64,000 nucleotides of DNA from contig NZ_JAAAKW010000003.1 in assembly GCF_009905615.1 (NCBI RefSeq), positions 248,001-312,000 on the forward strand. The letters run 5' to 3'. The stretch is from Pseudomonas sp. SLFW. Its GTDB lineage: Bacteria; Pseudomonadota; Gammaproteobacteria; Pseudomonadales; Pseudomonadaceae. The notes beneath the pieces were generated by a model. The model saw only the letters and a program-made list of their open reading frames with translations, was not told the DNA's origin and did no database searches. The position numbers and the translations under genes are program-made. This document shows positions 34,759 to 43,952 of the stretch, one piece after another (position 1 is the first letter of the stretch; every line of letters begins with the position of its first letter).

Positions 34759-36066
34759 TTACCGATTCACCTGCTCCTTCGACAACGACAGGCACACTCC
34801 GGCGGCCAACGTTAGCGCAGCGGCGATGACGTAAAGCGCATAGTCGGTGGAGGACGTTGCATCCTTGACCCAGCCGATCATGTACGGGCTGGCGAAACCC
34901 GCGAGGTTACCGATGGAGTTGATCATCGCGATTCCGGCAGCGGCAGCGGCGCCGTTGAGAAACGCAGGCGGCAGGCACCAGAACTGACTCATGCCGCTCA
35001 TGACACCCATCGCTCCAATAGCCAGCGACATCGTCAACAGCACCGGGTTTGCGCCGGCCCAGGTGGCGAGCACCAGTCCGAAGGCGCCGACCAGCGCCGG
35101 AATCGCGGCATGCCAGCGACGTTCGCGGTGCAGATCAGAACGACGACCGATCATGATCATGGCGATGGCCGCACAGGCGTAGGGAATCGTGGTGATGATC
35201 GAAACCGTCGCCGCGCTTTGAATGCCCGCGCCTTTGATCAGCGAAGGCAGCCAGAACGTGATCCCGTTAAGGCCCATCATCAGCCCGAAATACCCCAGGC
35301 TCAGCAGCCAGACCATTTTGTTTTTGAAGGCGCCGAACGCCGAATGGTCATCGGATTGCGTGGCCTCGGCCGCGAGGTTCTGTTGCAGCGTGCGCTTCTC
35401 GTCCTGAGTCAGCCATTTCGCATCGTCGATCTTGTCTTGCAGGTAAAACAGCACCGCAATTCCGGCCAGCACCGAGGGAATGGCTTCCAGAAAGAACAGC
35501 CACTGCCAGGCCGAATGACCGTGCCAGCCCTGGGTCGTTGACATGATGAGCCCGGACAGCGGCCCGCCAATCACACCCGCCATGGGAATCCCGGTGAGAA
35601 ACATGGCCGTGATTTTTCCGCGCCGGGATGACGGGAACCAATACGTCAGGTACAGCAGGATGCCTGGTACGAATCCAGCCTCGGCCACGCCGAGCAGGAA
35701 ACGCAGCACATAGAACATCATCGGCGTCGTCACGAACACCATGCACGCTGAAATGATGCCCCAGGTGATCATGATCCGGGCGATCCAGCGACGCGCCCCG
35801 ACCTTGTGCAGCAGGATGTTGCTGGGGACTTCGAACAGGAAATACCCCAGAAAAAACACCCCGGCGCCAAAGCCGTAAATGGTTTCACTGAACCCCAGAT
35901 CATCGAGCATCTGGAGTTTGGCGAACCCGACGTTGACCCGATCCAGGTAGGCGAACACGTAACACATGAAAAGGAACGGCAGGAGCCTGAGGGTCAGGCG
36001 CCCATAGAGTCGGTCGTGCGTGCGCGTTTCGCCGGTCGCGAAAACGGCGGGGGCTGCTTCGGCCAT
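34759..36066 (-). CDS. MFS transporter, anion:cation symporter family
   Basis: A 435-residue MFS protein of the same family as 29877-31175: [60 protein letters not shown], and the C-terminal half starting around KNKMVWLLSLGYFGLMMGLN. I chose ATG 36066, with GGGAG 8 bases upstream. It lies 46 bases downstream of a class II aldolase gene on the same strand, so the pair likely handles one small acid. Substrate unknown. Confidence 0.82.
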   Translation of the reverse strand: MAEAAPAVFATGETRTHDRLYGRLTLRLLPFLFMCYVFAYLDRVNVGFAKLQMLDDLGFSETIYGFGAGVFFLGYFLFEVPSNILLHKVGARRWIARIMITWGIISACMVFVTTPMMFYVLRFLLGVAEAGFVPGILLYLTYWFPSSRRGKITAMFLTGIPMAGVIGGPLSGLIMSTTQGWHGHSAWQWLFFLEAIPSVLAGIAVLFYLQDKIDDAKWLTQDEKRTLQQNLAAEATQSDDHSAFGAFKNKMVWLLSLGYFGLMMGLNGITFWLPSLIKGAGIQSAATVSIITTIPYACAAIAMIMIGRRSDLHRERRWHAAIPALVGAFGLVLATWAGANPVLLTMSLAIGAMGVMSGMSQFWCLPPAFLNGAAAAAGIAMINSIGNLAGFASPYMIGWVKDATSSTDYALYVIAAALTLAAGVCLSLSKEQVNR

Positions 36067-36112
36067 CGGTCTATCTCCCACTCATTGTTATTGTCAGGAC
36101 GGGGATGCGGGT

Positions 36113-36955
36113 TCAGTCGAACATGTCCGGCTGGGTCTCGACGAGGTCGCTCCACAGGGTCTGGAAATGCAGCCAGCCGATGTATTCGCTGCCCACATGC
36201 TCGCGGCTGTAGCGCGCTCGTTCTTCGGTGACCAGCTTGGGCGTCGCTCCGGTCGCCTCGATCAACAGCTGTTGCTGGCAGCAACGCTCCAGCGCGATGA
36301 ACCAGAACGCCGCCGAATCGATACTGTGGCGGCTGGCCGTGAGCAGGCCGTGATTCTGGTGAATGGCGGCTTTCACCCCGGCAAACGCGTTGGCGACCTT
36401 GTTGCCGCCCTGCACTTCCACGGCCACTTTCCCCGCTTCATCGCTGATCACCACGTGGTCCTCGAAGAAGGCGCAGGCGTCCTGCGAGATGGGCAACAGA
36501 GGCTTGGCCAGAGACGCGAATGCCGTGCCGTAGACGGTGTGCGCGTGGCACATGGCGACGATGTCCTGATGCTGCTCATGCACCGCCGCGTGCAACACGA
36601 ATCCGGCGCGGTTGATCGCGTAGCTGCCCTCGACCACATTCCCGTGGTGGTCGGCGCAGATCAGGTTCGACACCTTGACCTTGTTGAAATGCACGGCCAT
36701 CGGGTTGGTCCAGTACAGGTGCGCATGCTCAGGATCGCGGACCGTCAGGTGACCGGCGAAGCCGTAATCCAGGCCATGAATCGCAAAGGCACGGCAGGCG
36801 GCGACCAGGCGTTCCTTGAGGTGCTGGCGCTGTTCCGCGTGGCTGGAAAATACGGGAAGTTCGGGAAACGTCAGCCCCGCCTGATCAGGCTGATAGATCG
36901 AGACTTTTTCGGGCTTTTGAACTGCTTTCAACGGCAAATCCAAGACTTCAGACAT
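36113..36955 (-). CDS. Class II aldolase/adducin-family protein
   Basis: A 280-residue class II aldolase fold: FAIHGLDYGFAGHLTVRDPE, FVLHAAVHEQHQDIVAMCHA then HTVYGTAFASL (metal-binding His), and AIHQNHGLLTASRHSIDSAA. Only distantly like the class II protein at 26684. I prefer ATG 36955, with GAGG 7 bases upstream. It is first in a two-gene leftward unit with an MFS importer and is divergent from a LysR gene. Such pairs often process 2-hydroxy or 2-keto acids. Confidence 0.8.
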   Translation of the reverse strand: MSEVLDLPLKAVQKPEKVSIYQPDQAGLTFPELPVFSSHAEQRQHLKERLVAACRAFAIHGLDYGFAGHLTVRDPEHAHLYWTNPMAVHFNKVKVSNLICADHHGNVVEGSYAINRAGFVLHAAVHEQHQDIVAMCHAHTVYGTAFASLAKPLLPISQDACAFFEDHVVISDEAGKVAVEVQGGNKVANAFAGVKAAIHQNHGLLTASRHSIDSAAFWFIALERCCQQQLLIEATGATPKLVTEERARYSREHVGSEYIGWLHFQTLWSDLVETQPDMFD

Positions 36956-37085
36956 ATCAGACACCTCATTTATTGTTATGGAGATTGCGCGCCAGCGTTC
37001 GCTTCAGGCGTGAATGACGCGTTGCGCTCTAGGGCCATGATCGACACGCGGGGCATCCTTGACAAACGATGTCTATGCATAGAAG

Positions 37086-37102
37086 CATGAACACCATTCA
37101 TG
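37086..37102. promoter_or_regulatory. LysR-type palindrome in the divergent promoter
   Basis: CATGAA-CACCA-TTCATG (37086-37102) is a perfect 6-bp inverted repeat containing the T-N11-A pattern typical of LysR sites. It is 28 bases upstream of the LysR start at 37130 and faces the class II aldolase gene. Confidence 0.6.
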
Positions 37103-37129
37103 GATTATCGATTTAATGGGACATAACTG

Positions 37130-38014
37130 ATGCGACGCATCCCCAATTTTGTGCTGCTGCGAGCCTTTGAAGCCGCCGCCCGACTGGAAAGCTTCACCCA
37201 GGCGGGAGAAGAGCTTCATCGTTCCCAATCCGCGATCAGCCATCAGGTCAAAGAGCTGGAGGAATACTTCGGCCGTCCGCTGTTCTACCGCCGGAACCGA
37301 CGTGTCGAACTGACCGCCGAGGGCAAGCGTTTCTACGACAGCCTGGAGCGGGTTTTCGATGTGCTCGAAGCGGCGTGCCAGGACGTCTCGCTGGAGCGCG
37401 GCGCACAAGTCCTCGCACTGCATTGCGCCCCCAGTCTGGCAGCGAAGTGGCTGGGACCGCGGCTGCCGGAGTTCACGCAGCAACACCCGGACATCACCAT
37501 CCGCTTGTCTACGGGCGCCGAACCCATCGACCTGATTCAGATGCGCGAGATAGACCTCACCATTTCGTACAAGACGGCGGTCAGCCGATCTGGCATCGTG
37601 GTGCAGCCAATGGGCGTCGAGCGGATTATCCCGATGGTGGCGCCCTCCTCCTTGCACGCCGACCTCTCGGCGCGGGAATTGGCGACCCGCCTGACCCTCA
37701 TCGATTCGCAACTGAGCCGCGTGACGTGGAAAGACTGGTTCAAGCTCAACGGACTGACCTTTCCGGATCGGCCAAGGCAGTCGTTCGACCGGGGCGCCCT
37801 GGCCATTTCCGCCGCCGTCGACGGCATGGGGATTGCCTTGGAAACCGTGCGACTGGCCGAACGCGAGTTGGCCAGCGGCGCCCTGGTCGAACTGGGCGCG
37901 GGGCAGTTCAAAGCCATCGAATGCGAAACGCACTTTCTGTCCTGCCGCACGAGTGAGCGCAATCTCGAAAAAATAAAGCTGTTCTCCACTTGGCTGTTCA
38001 GCAAGATCCACTAG
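37130..38014 (+). CDS. LysR-family regulator (GcvA-like)
   Basis: A 294-residue LysR protein of the GcvA-like group: MRRIPNFVLLRAFEAAARLE, the HTH SFTQAGEELHRSQSAISHQV, and LFYRRNRRVELTAEGKRFYD. The effector domain follows (LALHCAPSLAAKWLGPRLPE). It is divergent from the class II aldolase-MFS pair and probably activates it through the palindrome at 37086. Confidence 0.85.
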   Translation: MRRIPNFVLLRAFEAAARLESFTQAGEELHRSQSAISHQVKELEEYFGRPLFYRRNRRVELTAEGKRFYDSLERVFDVLEAACQDVSLERGAQVLALHCAPSLAAKWLGPRLPEFTQQHPDITIRLSTGAEPIDLIQMREIDLTISYKTAVSRSGIVVQPMGVERIIPMVAPSSLHADLSARELATRLTLIDSQLSRVTWKDWFKLNGLTFPDRPRQSFDRGALAISAAVDGMGIALETVRLAERELASGALVELGAGQFKAIECETHFLSCRTSERNLEKIKLFSTWLFSKIH

Positions 38015-38041
38015 GCCATAGGAAAAGAGGCATGCCCTCCT

Positions 38042-38057
38042 CCCCAGTCGCCTGGGG
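38042..38057. terminator. Hairpin between convergent LysR and tautomerase genes
   Basis: CCCCAG (38042-38047) and CTGGGG (38052-38057) form a tight stem with a 4-base loop. Flanking TGCC and GGCA around it may extend the stem. No T run. It may end the two converging transcripts. Confidence 0.4.
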
Positions 38058-38088
38058 GGGCACGGTTCTGAACGTCGGCATGTTCGAG

Positions 38089-38478
38089 TCAGAGCTCTCC
38101 CGTCAGAAACTGGGCGCGGCCATGCCCAAAGCTCCAGTCCGCATCCGAGTTGGTAACGATGGACACCATCAGGTCGGACGGCTCGATGCCGCAACGCTCT
38201 TTGAGCAACTGAGCCAACAACTGGTAGAACCTGGTTTTCGACTCTTCGGTACGGGGTCGGCTCACCGCCCTGATGACCACCACATTCTGGGTCCGTGGGA
38301 TATCCAGCCCTGTGTCCTCAACGATCAGTCGCCCCGGACGCCGTTCGTTGACGATCTGGTAACGATCACGCTCAGGCACTTGGAACGCGTCGACCATGGC
38401 GCGATGCACGGTATCCAGAAGGGTTTGAAGCTGCTCATCCGAGCGGCCTTCAACCAGGTCAATCGTGATCAGTGGCAT
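38089..38478 (-). CDS. Tautomerase-family protein
   Basis: A 129-residue tautomerase-superfamily protein. After Met removal it would begin P-L-I-T-I-D-L-V, with the N-terminal proline that acts as catalytic base. Later features are QTLLDTVHRAMVDAFQVPER, VIRAVSRPRTEESKTRFYQL and LAQLLKERCGIEPSDLMVSI. The length fits the double-domain malonate-semialdehyde-decarboxylase/CgX group. ATG 38478 is the only start that exposes the proline. The gene is divergent from a LysR regulator. Confidence 0.82.
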   Translation of the reverse strand: MPLITIDLVEGRSDEQLQTLLDTVHRAMVDAFQVPERDRYQIVNERRPGRLIVEDTGLDIPRTQNVVVIRAVSRPRTEESKTRFYQLLAQLLKERCGIEPSDLMVSIVTNSDADWSFGHGRAQFLTGEL

Positions 38479-38583
38479 GACGTTTACCTCGACAGTGGCT
38501 TGGTGGTGTGCCCGGTCATTACCAGGCGATGAAGCGACGATAGCCCTTTGTATTGTTCTGGACGAGATGGGATTATTGAATTC

Positions 38584-38605
38584 ATTGTTTCCTGTCGAGA
38601 ACAAT
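38584..38605. promoter_or_regulatory. Inverted repeat upstream of the LysR gene
   Basis: ATTGTT (38584-38589) and AACAAT (38600-38605) form a 6-bp dyad with a 10-base spacer, directly before the LysR ATG at 38612. A related half-site (TATTGTTCTGGACGAG, about 38552-38567) lies upstream. It is probably the operator for the tautomerase-LysR divergent pair. Confidence 0.45.
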
Positions 38606-38611
38606 CGAATC

Positions 38612-39547
38612 ATGCAGAAATCTGAGGCGGAAGGCCTGTGGTCCCACATCCACTGGCTGGCGATTCTGGAAGAGGTCGGCACCTATACGGCTGCCGCCAC
38701 GCGCTTGGGGGTCAGTAAATCAGCGGTGAGCCAGCGGATTTCAGAACTCGAAAAAGCCACCGGGCATCGTTTGGTGCAACGCACGACCCGCAGCGTTCGC
38801 CTGACGGATGCGGGGCAGTCTCTGGTGCGGGAAGTCCGCGGCGCGTTCGCGCACATTGCCGACAGTTTTTCTCAAATGAGGGATTCCGCCGGGGCCGTAC
38901 GCGGTCTGGTGAGGCTCACCGCGCCAGTGGCTTTTGCTCGCCAACACCTCGTGCCTCGGCTGTCCGGGTTTCTTGCGCGCCACCCGGACGTGCGCGTGCA
39001 ACTGGACGTCTCGGACCATCTCAGTTCCATGGCGGCTGAAGGGTACGACCTGGCGGTGCGTCACAGCTATCAGGTGCCCGACACTCATGTCGCCTGGAAA
39101 CTCTGCGATACACGATCGGTCCTGGTGGCCACCCCTGCCTACCTCGCAACCCACGGCCAACCCGATAACCCGATGGGGCTGGTTGATCACAATTGTCTTT
39201 TTTACCCACGCGGCGTGGATGCCCCCGCCTGGACGTTCGAACGTCCCGCCAAGGGAAAGCGCGCCGGGGAACGCGTGACGGTGCCCATCACCGGGAACTT
39301 CGCGACCAACAACAGCGAGGCCCTCCGCGATGCCGCGCTTCAACATCTGGGGATCGCCCTGCTTCCAGACTTCAGCGCGCAGGCCGCCCTGGACAATGGG
39401 TCGCTCGTCCCGGTGCTGGGGCATTGGGCGCTGAAAGGCGCATTCGCCGAAGAGATTTATCTGATTCGCCCGTATTCTCGCCAGATCCCTCGTTCGGTGA
39501 CCGCGCTGGTGGAATACTTGCGGTCGTGTTTCAACACCGGCTTTTAG
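38612..39547 (+). CDS. LysR-family regulator
   Basis: A 311-residue LysR regulator of the CrgA-like group: MQKSEAEGLWSHIHWLAILE, HTH YTAAATRLGVSKSAVSQRIS, TRSVRLTDAGQSLVREVRGA and the effector domain start (GLVRLTAPVAFARQHLVPRL). Divergent from the tautomerase gene 133 bases away, the likely target. ATG 38612 is placed right after the candidate operator; the long open frame upstream has no ribosome site. Confidence 0.85.
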   Translation: MQKSEAEGLWSHIHWLAILEEVGTYTAAATRLGVSKSAVSQRISELEKATGHRLVQRTTRSVRLTDAGQSLVREVRGAFAHIADSFSQMRDSAGAVRGLVRLTAPVAFARQHLVPRLSGFLARHPDVRVQLDVSDHLSSMAAEGYDLAVRHSYQVPDTHVAWKLCDTRSVLVATPAYLATHGQPDNPMGLVDHNCLFYPRGVDAPAWTFERPAKGKRAGERVTVPITGNFATNNSEALRDAALQHLGIALLPDFSAQAALDNGSLVPVLGHWALKGAFAEEIYLIRPYSRQIPRSVTALVEYLRSCFNTGF

Positions 39548-39584
39548 AGCGACCCATGAATGCCAACCTCGGTAGCGCTGATAC

Positions 39585-40334
39585 ATGAAAGACGAATCCC
39601 CTAAAACCGACGTCGGCCCATCGACCTCTCCAGCGATGGGGTCAGGTGCAGGTGCAGGCAAACGGGCGCCACGCGTTGCACAAGCCAAACCCATTCATGC
39701 CGTCCAATGCGAAGACGGCCTGGTGAGGCCGCCGTGGGCGACGACCGATCCGCTTCTGCGTGATTACTACGACACCGAGTGGGGCATGCCCGTGCGTGAC
39801 GAACGAGGGCTCTTCGAGCGCCTCAGCCTTGAGGCGTTTCAGTCCGGGTTGTCCTGGGTCACCATCCTGCGTAAACGTGAAGCCTTCCGGCGTGCGTTCA
39901 AGCAGTTCGATCCGGAGCTGGTCGCATCATTCGATGAGCACGACATCGAACGCCTCATGGCCGATGCCGGGATCATTCGCAACCGCGCGAAGGTGTTGGC
40001 GACTATCAAAAACGCCCACGCGACCCTTGCGCTTCGCGAACGGGGTGGCCTGACGGCATTCATCTGGTCGTTCCAGCCCGAGGTAACGCCTGAACCCCGG
40101 ACCATGGCCGAAGTGCCGACGACCTCGCCCGAGTCGTTGGCGCTGAGCAAAGCGTTGCAGAAAGCGGGGTTCGCCTTCGTGGGGCCGACGACGATGTACG
40201 CCTTGATGGAAGCCACCGGCATCGTGAACACCCACCTGATGCAGAGCCATCGCCGTGGCAGTTCCGGGGTGTGGAGCAGCTCTGGTGTACCACGCCATGT
40301 GGGTCGCTCAGCGCCCGACGCGCCTCGAACATAG
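39585..40334 (+). CDS. DNA-3-methyladenine glycosylase I family protein
   Basis: A 249-residue protein of the TAG family, which removes 3-methyladenine from DNA. The core is clear: DPLLRDYYDTEWGMPVRDER, LEAFQSGLSWVTILRKREAF (catalytic Glu) and FVGPTTMYALMEATGIVNTH. Compared with E. coli TAG (remembered), the zinc ligands are incomplete: the first Cys is present (VQCEDG), but H17 is Tyr (DYYDTEWG) and C179 is Ser (HLMQS). A ~35-residue low-complexity N-terminal extension precedes the core. Not evidently tied to the catabolic neighbours. Confidence 0.82.
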   Translation: MKDESPKTDVGPSTSPAMGSGAGAGKRAPRVAQAKPIHAVQCEDGLVRPPWATTDPLLRDYYDTEWGMPVRDERGLFERLSLEAFQSGLSWVTILRKREAFRRAFKQFDPELVASFDEHDIERLMADAGIIRNRAKVLATIKNAHATLALRERGGLTAFIWSFQPEVTPEPRTMAEVPTTSPESLALSKALQKAGFAFVGPTTMYALMEATGIVNTHLMQSHRRGSSGVWSSSGVPRHVGRSAPDAPRT

Positions 40335-40382
40335 GAAGCGACCGTCGGTAGACCGATGCAGCGACAGGCCACCGTCGGGTGC

Positions 40383-41171
40383 TCAATACCCGCCTGTCGG
40401 CGACGGCGGCGCATCCAGGCTTTTGAATCGGCTGGACAGCGCCTTGAGGCCGCGCATCAGTACCGTCGTATCGACACCTACGGCAACAAAAGTGGCGCCC
40501 AGCTCCAGATAGCGCCGTGCAAGACGTTCGTCGGGGGTGAGAATGCCCGCCGCTTTGCCCGCTTCGCAGATCCGCAGGATGGCGTGCTCGATGGCGTCCT
40601 GCACGTCGGGGTGCCCGGGGTTGCCGCGATGGCCCATCGCAGCCGAGAGGTCGGCGGGACCGATAAAGACCCCATCCACACCCTCGACTGCGATGATCGC
40701 GTCAAGGTTGGCCAGGCCTTCCAGGCTTTCCACTTGCACCAGCAGGCACACCGCGTCGTCCGCCTGATCCAGGTAATCCGCGATGGCGTTCCAGCGAGAC
40801 GCCCGGGCCATGCCACTCCCCATGCCGCGAATGCCCTGAGGCGGATAGGTCACGGCACGCACCAGCGCTCGCGCCTGGTCGGCAGTGTCGACCATGGGCA
40901 CCAGCAAGGTTTGCGCGCCGATGTCGAGCAGTTGCTTGATCAGTGCAGCGTCGCCGGACACTGGGCGCACGATGGGCCGGGATCGGTAAGGCGCGACCGC
41001 CTGCAACTGGCTCAGCACACTGCGCAGGTCATTGGGCGCATGCTCGCCATCGATCAGCAGCCAATCGAAGCCGGCATTGGCCGCCAGCTCGGCAGAATAA
41101 GGATCTGCCAGTCCCAGCCATAGGCCGATCTGCGGTTGGCGTGCCATCAGGCGCTGTTTGAATTCGTTCAT
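40383..41171 (-). CDS. HpcH/HpaI-family aldolase
   Basis: A 262-residue metal-dependent aldolase: [73 protein letters not shown] and [20 protein letters not shown]. It is a paralogue of 32399-33196, with the same length and motifs. It is the last gene of a leftward operon with a hydratase, an FAH-family enzyme and an amidohydrolase, so it probably cleaves the hydratase product to pyruvate or oxaloacetate plus an aldehyde. ATG 41171 is chosen over the longer frame. Confidence 0.85.
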   Translation of the reverse strand: MNEFKQRLMARQPQIGLWLGLADPYSAELAANAGFDWLLIDGEHAPNDLRSVLSQLQAVAPYRSRPIVRPVSGDAALIKQLLDIGAQTLLVPMVDTADQARALVRAVTYPPQGIRGMGSGMARASRWNAIADYLDQADDAVCLLVQVESLEGLANLDAIIAVEGVDGVFIGPADLSAAMGHRGNPGHPDVQDAIEHAILRICEAGKAAGILTPDERLARRYLELGATFVAVGVDTTVLMRGLKALSSRFKSLDAPPSPTGGY

Positions 41172-41203
41172 GGTCGTCACCTGCGGTGGAAAAACAAAGC
41201 GGG

Positions 41204-42022
41204 TCAGGCGAAGTGGCACGACACCGTGCCGAATTCGCCGTAATCAGCCATGACGGTGTCGCCACGGACCACATCGATGGGCCGGATGAACGACCCGGCG
41301 AGGATCACCTGCCCGGCCTCCAGCCCCACGCCGTGGGCGTGCAGTCGGTTGACCAGCCAGGCCACGCCGTACGCCGGGTGGTTCAACACGCCGGCGGCCA
41401 GTCCCGTTTCCTCGACCTCGCCGTTTTTGCTGACGATGGCACCGATCCGGCGGATGTCCGCGTCGACGAGGCTTGGCTTGAACGCCCGTCCGCCGAGAAT
41501 GATCGCGGCATTGGCCGCGTTGTCGCTGATGGTGTCGAGCACCGTGCGCGTGCATCCGGTCTCGCTGTCCCGGCGCTGGATGCGTGCATCCAGCACTTCC
41601 AGCGCGGGCGTGATGTAGGCCGTCGCCTCCAGCACGTCGAACAGCGTGCAGTCCGGCCCGGACAGCGGCTTGCTCAACACGAACGCCAGTTCCGCCTCGA
41701 TTTTCAGTTCAATGAAACGCTCAGTCGGAATGCGTGCGCCGTCGGCGTAAAACATGTCGTCCAGCAACACGCCAAAATCCGGTTCATCGATGTTCACCGC
41801 GCGACGCATGGCGTTGGACGTCAGGCCGATCTTGTGCCCCTTCACCTGGCGGCCCGAGGCGACTTTGTGTTCGATCCACGCCGATTGAATGGCATAGGCG
41901 TCCGCCAGGTTCATGTCCGGGTATTGCAGGGAAAACTGCCGGCATTGCTGGCGGTGCTGTTCAGCGTGCGCCAGTTGGCTGGCGGCGTGCCGCGTTTGTT
42001 CAACCGTGAGCACCGGCGTCAT
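41204..42022 (-). CDS. 2-oxo-hept-4-ene-1,7-dioate-hydratase-like enzyme (HpaH family)
   Basis: A 272-residue hydratase of the HpaH/MhpD fold: [60 protein letters not shown] (metal-binding acidic residues) and a C-terminal [20 protein letters not shown]. These enzymes add water to a 2-oxo-alkenoate before aldol cleavage. Overlaps the FAH gene by 4 bases and precedes the aldolase by 32, so the two act in sequence. The real substrate is unknown because no ring-cleaving enzyme is nearby. Confidence 0.85.
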   Translation of the reverse strand: MTPVLTVEQTRHAASQLAHAEQHRQQCRQFSLQYPDMNLADAYAIQSAWIEHKVASGRQVKGHKIGLTSNAMRRAVNIDEPDFGVLLDDMFYADGARIPTERFIELKIEAELAFVLSKPLSGPDCTLFDVLEATAYITPALEVLDARIQRRDSETGCTRTVLDTISDNAANAAIILGGRAFKPSLVDADIRRIGAIVSKNGEVEETGLAAGVLNHPAYGVAWLVNRLHAHGVGLEAGQVILAGSFIRPIDVVRGDTVMADYGEFGTVSCHFA

Positions 42023-42885
42023 GATTCCTGCTCCACGGGGTTGCGCAGCACGCCCACGCCCACCACCTCGACTTCCACCACATCGCCCGGTTGCAGGAAA
42101 CGCGGCGGGTCGAACCGGATGCCAGCCCCCGTTGGCGTGCCGGTCACGATCAGGTCACCGGTTTCCAGCGTGGTGAACGTCGAGAGGTAGGCAATCAGGT
42201 GGCCGAAATCGAACATCAAACGGGCTGTCGTGTCCTCTTGGCGCAGTTCGCCGTTCACGCGCGTGAGCAGATGAAGATTGCCGTAGCCCTCGGGAAATTC
42301 GTCCGCCGTCACCACCCAGGGCCCATAGGAGCCGGAACGGTGGAAGTTCTTGCCTTGGGTCACGTTGAATTTGGCGTGGTGCACCCAGTCACGAATCGTG
42401 CCCTCGTTGACGCAGGTCAGGCCGCCGATATGAGCCAGCGCCTGATCGGCCGGAATGCGGCGACCGCCTTGGCCGATGACGACACCAATCTCCCCTTCGT
42501 AATCCAGCTGCCGGGACTCATGGGGCTGGAGCAACGCTTGATCCGGCGCGGAAAACGAATCCGGCACGCGCATGAAAATGCTCGGGTATTTCGGCAGCTC
42601 GCTGCCGTCCTTGTATTCGGCATTGCGCTGGGCGTAGTTGACCCCGATGCAGAAAATCTTTTTTGGCGCCGGGACCGGCAGTTGCAACGTGACGGCGGAC
42701 AACGGGCAGTCCGCCTGAGCGCCTGCGACCAGGGTTTTGACGTCGGCAAGCACTTGAGCCGGTGCTCCCAGCAGCGCAGCGACGCCGTCGAGCTCCGGAA
42801 AGCGCTGACCGAGATCGATCACGCCGTCTTCAACCACGGCGCCCCACGTGCTAATACCTGCGTGCGTGTACGTGATCAGTTTCAT
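42019..42885 (-). CDS. Fumarylacetoacetate-hydrolase-family protein
   Basis: A 288-residue FAH-fold enzyme. CIGVNYAQRNAEYKDGSELP, IFMRVPDSFSAPDQALLQPH, the metal-binding ESRQLDYEGEIGVVIGQGGR (E-x-E/D pattern) and TGDLIVTGTPTGAGIRFDPP are standard. Members hydrolyse or decarboxylate/isomerise acylpyruvate-like diketo acids. Overlaps both neighbours by 4 bases. Could play the HpaG-like isomerase/decarboxylase step before the hydratase, or hydrolyse a diketo sugar acid. Confidence 0.85.
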   Translation of the reverse strand: MKLITYTHAGISTWGAVVEDGVIDLGQRFPELDGVAALLGAPAQVLADVKTLVAGAQADCPLSAVTLQLPVPAPKKIFCIGVNYAQRNAEYKDGSELPKYPSIFMRVPDSFSAPDQALLQPHESRQLDYEGEIGVVIGQGGRRIPADQALAHIGGLTCVNEGTIRDWVHHAKFNVTQGKNFHRSGSYGPWVVTADEFPEGYGNLHLLTRVNGELRQEDTTARLMFDFGHLIAYLSTFTTLETGDLIVTGTPTGAGIRFDPPRFLQPGDVVEVEVVGVGVLRNPVEQES

Positions 42886-43769
42886 GGCTCAAATCCAAAG
42901 AGGTGTGCAGGGTTGGTGACCAGAATGCGCTGCAACGTCGCGGGCTCAGGAGCGAAGCGATACAGCAGCTCCATCAATGCCCCTTCGTTCGGCGGTTGTT
43001 TCGTTGAGAGGGGGTGTGGCCAGTCGCTGCCCCACAGGCAACGTTCGGGTGCAGCGGCGATCAGCGTGTGGGCGAGCGGCAGAACGTCGTCCCACGGTTC
43101 GCCTTGGGTCGAGATTTTTTCGGACAGCGACAGCATCACCCAGAAGTGGCCTTCGCCCAGCAGTCCCAGCACCCTGTCGAGACTCGGGTCGGTTCGCCCC
43201 CGCGAGGGTTTGGCGCGCCCCATGTGATCGATGACCACCGGCACCTTGAGGTGTTCGAAATCTTTCAGTTGCTCGACGACGCCGTCCGCCGAGGGCTGCA
43301 CTTTGACGTACCAGCCCAATTCGGCAACGAGGTCCAGCGCCCGGCGCAGTTCTGCCGGGGAAAAACTGATGCCCAGCCCGGCGCGGCTGAATCGCGCACC
43401 GCGCACCCCGGCGTCGTGCAGGCGTTGAAGCTGGCGGTCATGGCCGTCCATCAGCACGGCGGCGTTTGCACAGCCTGCGTAACGACGGGGGCCTCCACCG
43501 GCATTCAGGCCTTCGAGGGCGTCCAGCACGACGCTGTGGTCGGCGCCGTAGGTGGTGGCCTGCACGATCACACCGCGCTGGATGCCCAATGTGCGATGCA
43601 GATCGCGGGCCACTTCCCACGTGGCGGACGGCATGCTGTACGCGGCTTCCGGCTGGATCGGGTAACGGTCCCGAGGGCCGAACACATGAAACTGGCTATC
43701 GCAGGACAACGCCGGCGGCAGGGGCACCGGTGCACGGGGATGGGGATCAAACGGCAGGTAGTCAGGCAT
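42882..43769 (-). CDS. Amidohydrolase-family protein (2-pyrone-4,6-dicarboxylate lactonase-like)
   Basis: A 295-residue TIM-barrel amidohydrolase: LSCDSQFHVFGPRDRYPIQP, VIVQATTYGADHSVVLDALE, VPVVIDHMGRAKPSRGRTDP and WGSDWPHPLSTKQPPNEGAL. The usual H-x-H metal motif is Q-F-H, as in the lactonase/lactone-isomerase branch that works without a bound metal. It likely opens or isomerises a lactone at the head of the pathway. First gene of the leftward operon; ATG 43769 is preferred since the longer frame has no support. Confidence 0.8.
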   Translation of the reverse strand: MPDYLPFDPHPRAPVPLPPALSCDSQFHVFGPRDRYPIQPEAAYSMPSATWEVARDLHRTLGIQRGVIVQATTYGADHSVVLDALEGLNAGGGPRRYAGCANAAVLMDGHDRQLQRLHDAGVRGARFSRAGLGISFSPAELRRALDLVAELGWYVKVQPSADGVVEQLKDFEHLKVPVVIDHMGRAKPSRGRTDPSLDRVLGLLGEGHFWVMLSLSEKISTQGEPWDDVLPLAHTLIAAAPERCLWGSDWPHPLSTKQPPNEGALMELLYRFAPEPATLQRILVTNPAHLFGFEP

Positions 43770-43952
43770 GGGGCGTGCTCGTGTTGGAAAACCTGACCCG
43801 ACTGTATGAACGGCTCGGCAGTCCAGCAACGGGCCTCTCGGATTTGATTCCGGCTGGTGGACTCTTTGCAGGGATGCGGCTTGTGGCACCGCGGCAGGGG
43901 TCGCTATCAATAACGTCACCCTTCTGCCTTATCGCGTTTTGCGGAGTACGTC

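Noticed and set aside
41186..43227. Two large plus-strand frames opposite the hydratase/FAH/amidohydrolase operon
   Set aside because: They mirror well-recognised enzymes on the minus strand, have no family features and no ribosome sites; GC-rich shadow frames are expected here.
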